Below, in pieces: positions 6,423 through 7,454 of a stretch of DNA of 7,454 bases; the first letter of the stretch is position 1; each line of letters starts with the position of its first letter. Source of the DNA: DASPTR01 sp041481365 (GTDB lineage Archaea; Thermoproteota; Bathyarchaeia; Bathyarchaeales; Bathycorpusculaceae); the NCBI GenBank assembly GCA_041481365.1, contig JBGPBS010000071.1:1-7454 (forward strand), written 5' to 3'. The notes under the pieces were generated by a model. It was not told where the DNA came from. It worked only from the letters and a program-made list of their open reading frames with translations, and searched no databases. Made by a program: the position numbers and the translations under genes.

Positions 6423-6445
6423 CCCGTCATACTTCGTATGATGGG
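6423..6445. repeat. Perfect-looking 10-bp inverted repeat with a 3-nt loop
   Basis: CCCGTCATAC (6423-6432) is followed by TTC and then GTATGATGGG (6436-6445). Nine of ten positions pair by Watson-Crick rules and the remaining one is a G-T wobble type on one strand. It lies in the divergent gap, about 60 nt upstream of the minus-strand gene start, with no T-run next to it, so a simple terminator is unlikely. It may be a regulator site, or a structured element in a short transcript. Confidence 0.6.
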
Positions 6446-6754
6446 AACCCCGCCGACAAAACTGGATGTCTGGACACAGTGCCATAGAGGCATCACCTGA
6501 AACGTTGGATCAAACAGAACTGACTACTACGTTTTCGACCGGCCAAAATGTCCATTCTTCAGATATATTAACGTTGAGAATCTGTAGGAATACACAGCCG
6601 TCAAGCCGGTTCTATTCGCGCGCGTCTTCATCTGAGGTTCGCTTCGTCTTATTATCCATTTTGTTTACCGTCGTGTTTAAATGCAGATAATGCAAATTTG
6701 TATTGACGTCGAGACCTGAACCAATTTGCTGACAGAGCACACAAGGCGAAATGA

Positions 6755-7213
6755 ATGGCAATAGACGTGTTCAAAGAATACCTAGAAGATTATTCCGAGA
6801 GCATTATGATTATTGCAGGCATCTTACTGTTGGTTGTTGCACTGATGTCTTTCAACACTTTCGGTTCACTTCTGTCTGCGGCCACTCTTTTCTTCGGGAT
6901 TATCTTTGTTTCCTTTGGCTTTTTTGCTCGCCTTGGGCTTTTCTACTTAAGGTTGCGTTCGTTAAATGGCCTAGGGACAATATTAGTTTGCATCTCCGTG
7001 GCGTTCTTCGCTCTTTCCATCGCAGTCATGGAGATTCAAGCAGTGAAGGGGGTCAGTACAGAACCAGACATCGTTCGTGGAATAATCCGGGGCTATTATG
7101 AGATTGTCACCACATACAGGCCGTATGTTTGGCTTGGTGTGACCTCAATATGGGTTGGTCTTGCCTCGTTCTTGGCAGGTTTAATTGTTAAGGTTTATTG
7201 CGCTCTCAAATAA
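6755..7213 (+). CDS. Four-helix membrane protein of unknown function
   Basis: I do not recognise this family. The 152 residues form a short charged N-terminus (MAIDVFKEYLEDYSES) followed by four predicted helices: about 16-34, 37-57, 72-93 and 124-146. Basic residues between helices 2 and 3 (YLRLRSLNG) suggest that loop is cytoplasmic. A longer loop at 94-123 (including TEPDIVRGIIRGYYEIVTTYRPY) should then face outward. No catalytic motif or metal-binding cluster is visible. ATG 6755 is preferred over the out-of-frame ATG at 6751 because only this frame gives a regular membrane protein; AAGGCGA lies about 6 nt upstream as a weak Shine-Dalgarno site. A TATA-like GTTTAAATG at 6674-6682 would give a leader of about 50 nt. 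The gene is divergent from the importer side and appears to be monocistronic. It is likely real, given its hydrophobic pattern and length. Confidence 0.75.
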   Translation: MAIDVFKEYLEDYSESIMIIAGILLLVVALMSFNTFGSLLSAATLFFGIIFVSFGFFARLGLFYLRLRSLNGLGTILVCISVAFFALSIAVMEIQAVKGVSTEPDIVRGIIRGYYEIVTTYRPYVWLGVTSIWVGLASFLAGLIVKVYCALK

Positions 7214-7400
7214 CAAAATGGATTAGCCCTCAGACTTGGAATGTCATGCTTAAGACCTTAACCATTAATCCCCAGCGCGCGCTCTGATCGAGATCAAGAG
7301 AACGGGCTAAACCAACGAACTTAAATAAACGCCAACTAACTGCATACTCAGATGAAGTTTCAGATCATCAGCCACAAGAGAACGAAGCTGTTGTGATCGT
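7214..7400 (+). promoter_or_regulatory. Intergenic region with palindromes and a strong TATA-like box
   Basis: A TATA-like CTTAAATAAA lies at 7320-7329 on the plus strand. About 27 nt after its centre is ATG 7352, which opens a frame of only 14 codons ending at TGA 7394-7396. Upstream, TGATC-GA-GATCA (7285-7296) is an inverted repeat extended by CTC (7282-7284) and GAG (7298-7300) with one bulged base. TTAGCCC (7223-7229) and GGGCTAA (7304-7310) form a longer-range inverted repeat around it. These palindromes lie directly upstream of the TATA-like box, a usual place for activator sites, or they may belong to the end of the preceding gene's transcript. No T-run terminator is evident. Confidence 0.4.
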
Positions 7401-7454
7401 TTGAAGACAAGGAGTCTCACTTTCCTGACTTTAGCCGCGTTCTTGAGCGTTCTC
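7401..7454 (+). CDS. Start of an exported protein gene (signal peptide only, cut by window edge)
   Basis: From TTG 7401 the frame reads MKTRSLTFLTLAAFLSVL and is still open at the window edge, 18 codons in all. A Lys/Arg start followed by a hydrophobic run is the pattern of a signal peptide or signal anchor. No other start codon exists in this frame between the stop at 7353-7355 and 7401. GTGATC (7393-7398) just upstream could pair with the 3' end of 16S rRNA as part of an extended Shine-Dalgarno sequence, although the spacing of 2 nt is short. A TATA-like box at 7320-7329 would give a leader of about 50 nt. The identity of the protein cannot be judged from 18 residues, and the start could be wrong. 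Confidence 0.4.
   Translation, partial: MKTRSLTFLTLAAFLSVL

Larger units (their letters stand above)
6364..6754. other. 391-nt divergent intergenic region
   Basis: This gap lies between two divergently transcribed genes. Its left end carries the predicted minus-strand promoter (TATA-like TAAAGTTAAT, 6390-6381). TCATTAAC occurs twice in direct orientation (6379-6386 and 6406-6413), and the palindrome GTCTAGAC (6397-6404) lies between them. A 10-bp hairpin sits at 6423-6445. The right end holds a candidate plus-strand TATA-like box (GTTTAAATG, 6674-6682). The open frames inside (such as 6466-6690) have no protein-like character, and I see no RNA gene I can name. Confidence 0.5.

Noticed and set aside
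6428..6440. Resemblance of CATACTTCGTATG to half of a lox-type recombinase site
   Set aside because: Only a short central match, explained by the hairpin itself; the spacer and second arm are absent and no recombinase gene is nearby.
5969..6496. 175-codon minus-strand frame overlapping the 226-residue membrane protein
   Set aside because: It covers the same region in another frame and lacks ordered hydrophobic segments, whereas the 226-residue frame has two clean helices and a TATA-like box at the right distance.
6466..6690. 74-codon plus-strand frame in the divergent gap
   Set aside because: No promoter or ribosome-binding site in place, and the translation is Ser/Thr-rich with no recognisable feature.
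6751..7101. 116-codon plus-strand frame starting at ATG 6751
   Set aside because: It overlaps the four-helix protein in another frame, and its translation is rich in Arg, His and Cys without order; the frame from 6755 is clearly the real one.
1..7454. tRNA genes, CRISPR repeats, transposases or toxin-antitoxin pairs
   Set aside because: No regularly spaced repeats, no cloverleaf-like segments and no related protein motifs were seen on either strand.

Overview
The window reads as archaeal chromosomal DNA, probably from an uncultured TACK-type lineage such as Bathyarchaeia; the lineage is a guess from protein style, not proven. The archaeal assignment rests on AT-rich TATA-like boxes about 25-30 nt upstream of predicted starts, short or absent leaders, N-glycosylation sequons in the exported domains, and several small multi-pass membrane proteins of archaeal character. 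No RNA genes, insertion sequences or CRISPR repeats were seen.

The core is a minus-strand ABC importer operon of the dipeptide/oligopeptide/nickel (PepT) family. In transcription order it holds a DppB-type permease (5551-4514), a DppC-type permease (4511-3171) with an unusual extra N-terminal membrane domain, a DppD-type ATPase (3169-1976) and a DppF-type ATPase (1979-930). A small three-helix membrane protein (about 901-605) follows, then the N-terminal 134 codons of a family 5 extracellular solute-binding protein (403 to the window edge). Junctions are 2 nt, 1 nt and a 4-nt ATGA overlap, so BCDF is one translationally coupled unit. The binding-protein gene follows a 201-nt gap with its own TATA-like box and Shine-Dalgarno sequence, so it can probably be transcribed separately as well. 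Together these genes would encode a complete importer: secreted binding protein, two-subunit pore and two ATPases. The cargo cannot be named from sequence; peptides are the default, but archaeal members of this family also carry oligosaccharides.

Upstream of the operon on the same strand lies a TTG-started 226-residue protein (6363-5683) with an extracytoplasmic domain held between two membrane helices. A 131-nt gap with a hairpin and a TATA-like box separates it from the permease. On the plus strand are a four-helix membrane protein of unknown function (6755-7213) and, at the right edge, the apparent first 18 codons of a secreted or membrane protein (TTG at 7401). The 391-nt divergent gap at 6364-6754 carries a strong 10-bp hairpin and a short direct repeat near the minus-strand promoter.

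The most unusual items are the membrane domain fused to the DppC permease, the small membrane protein between DppF and the binding protein, and the insertion in the DppD ATPase. I do not see convincing evidence of a wholly new system.
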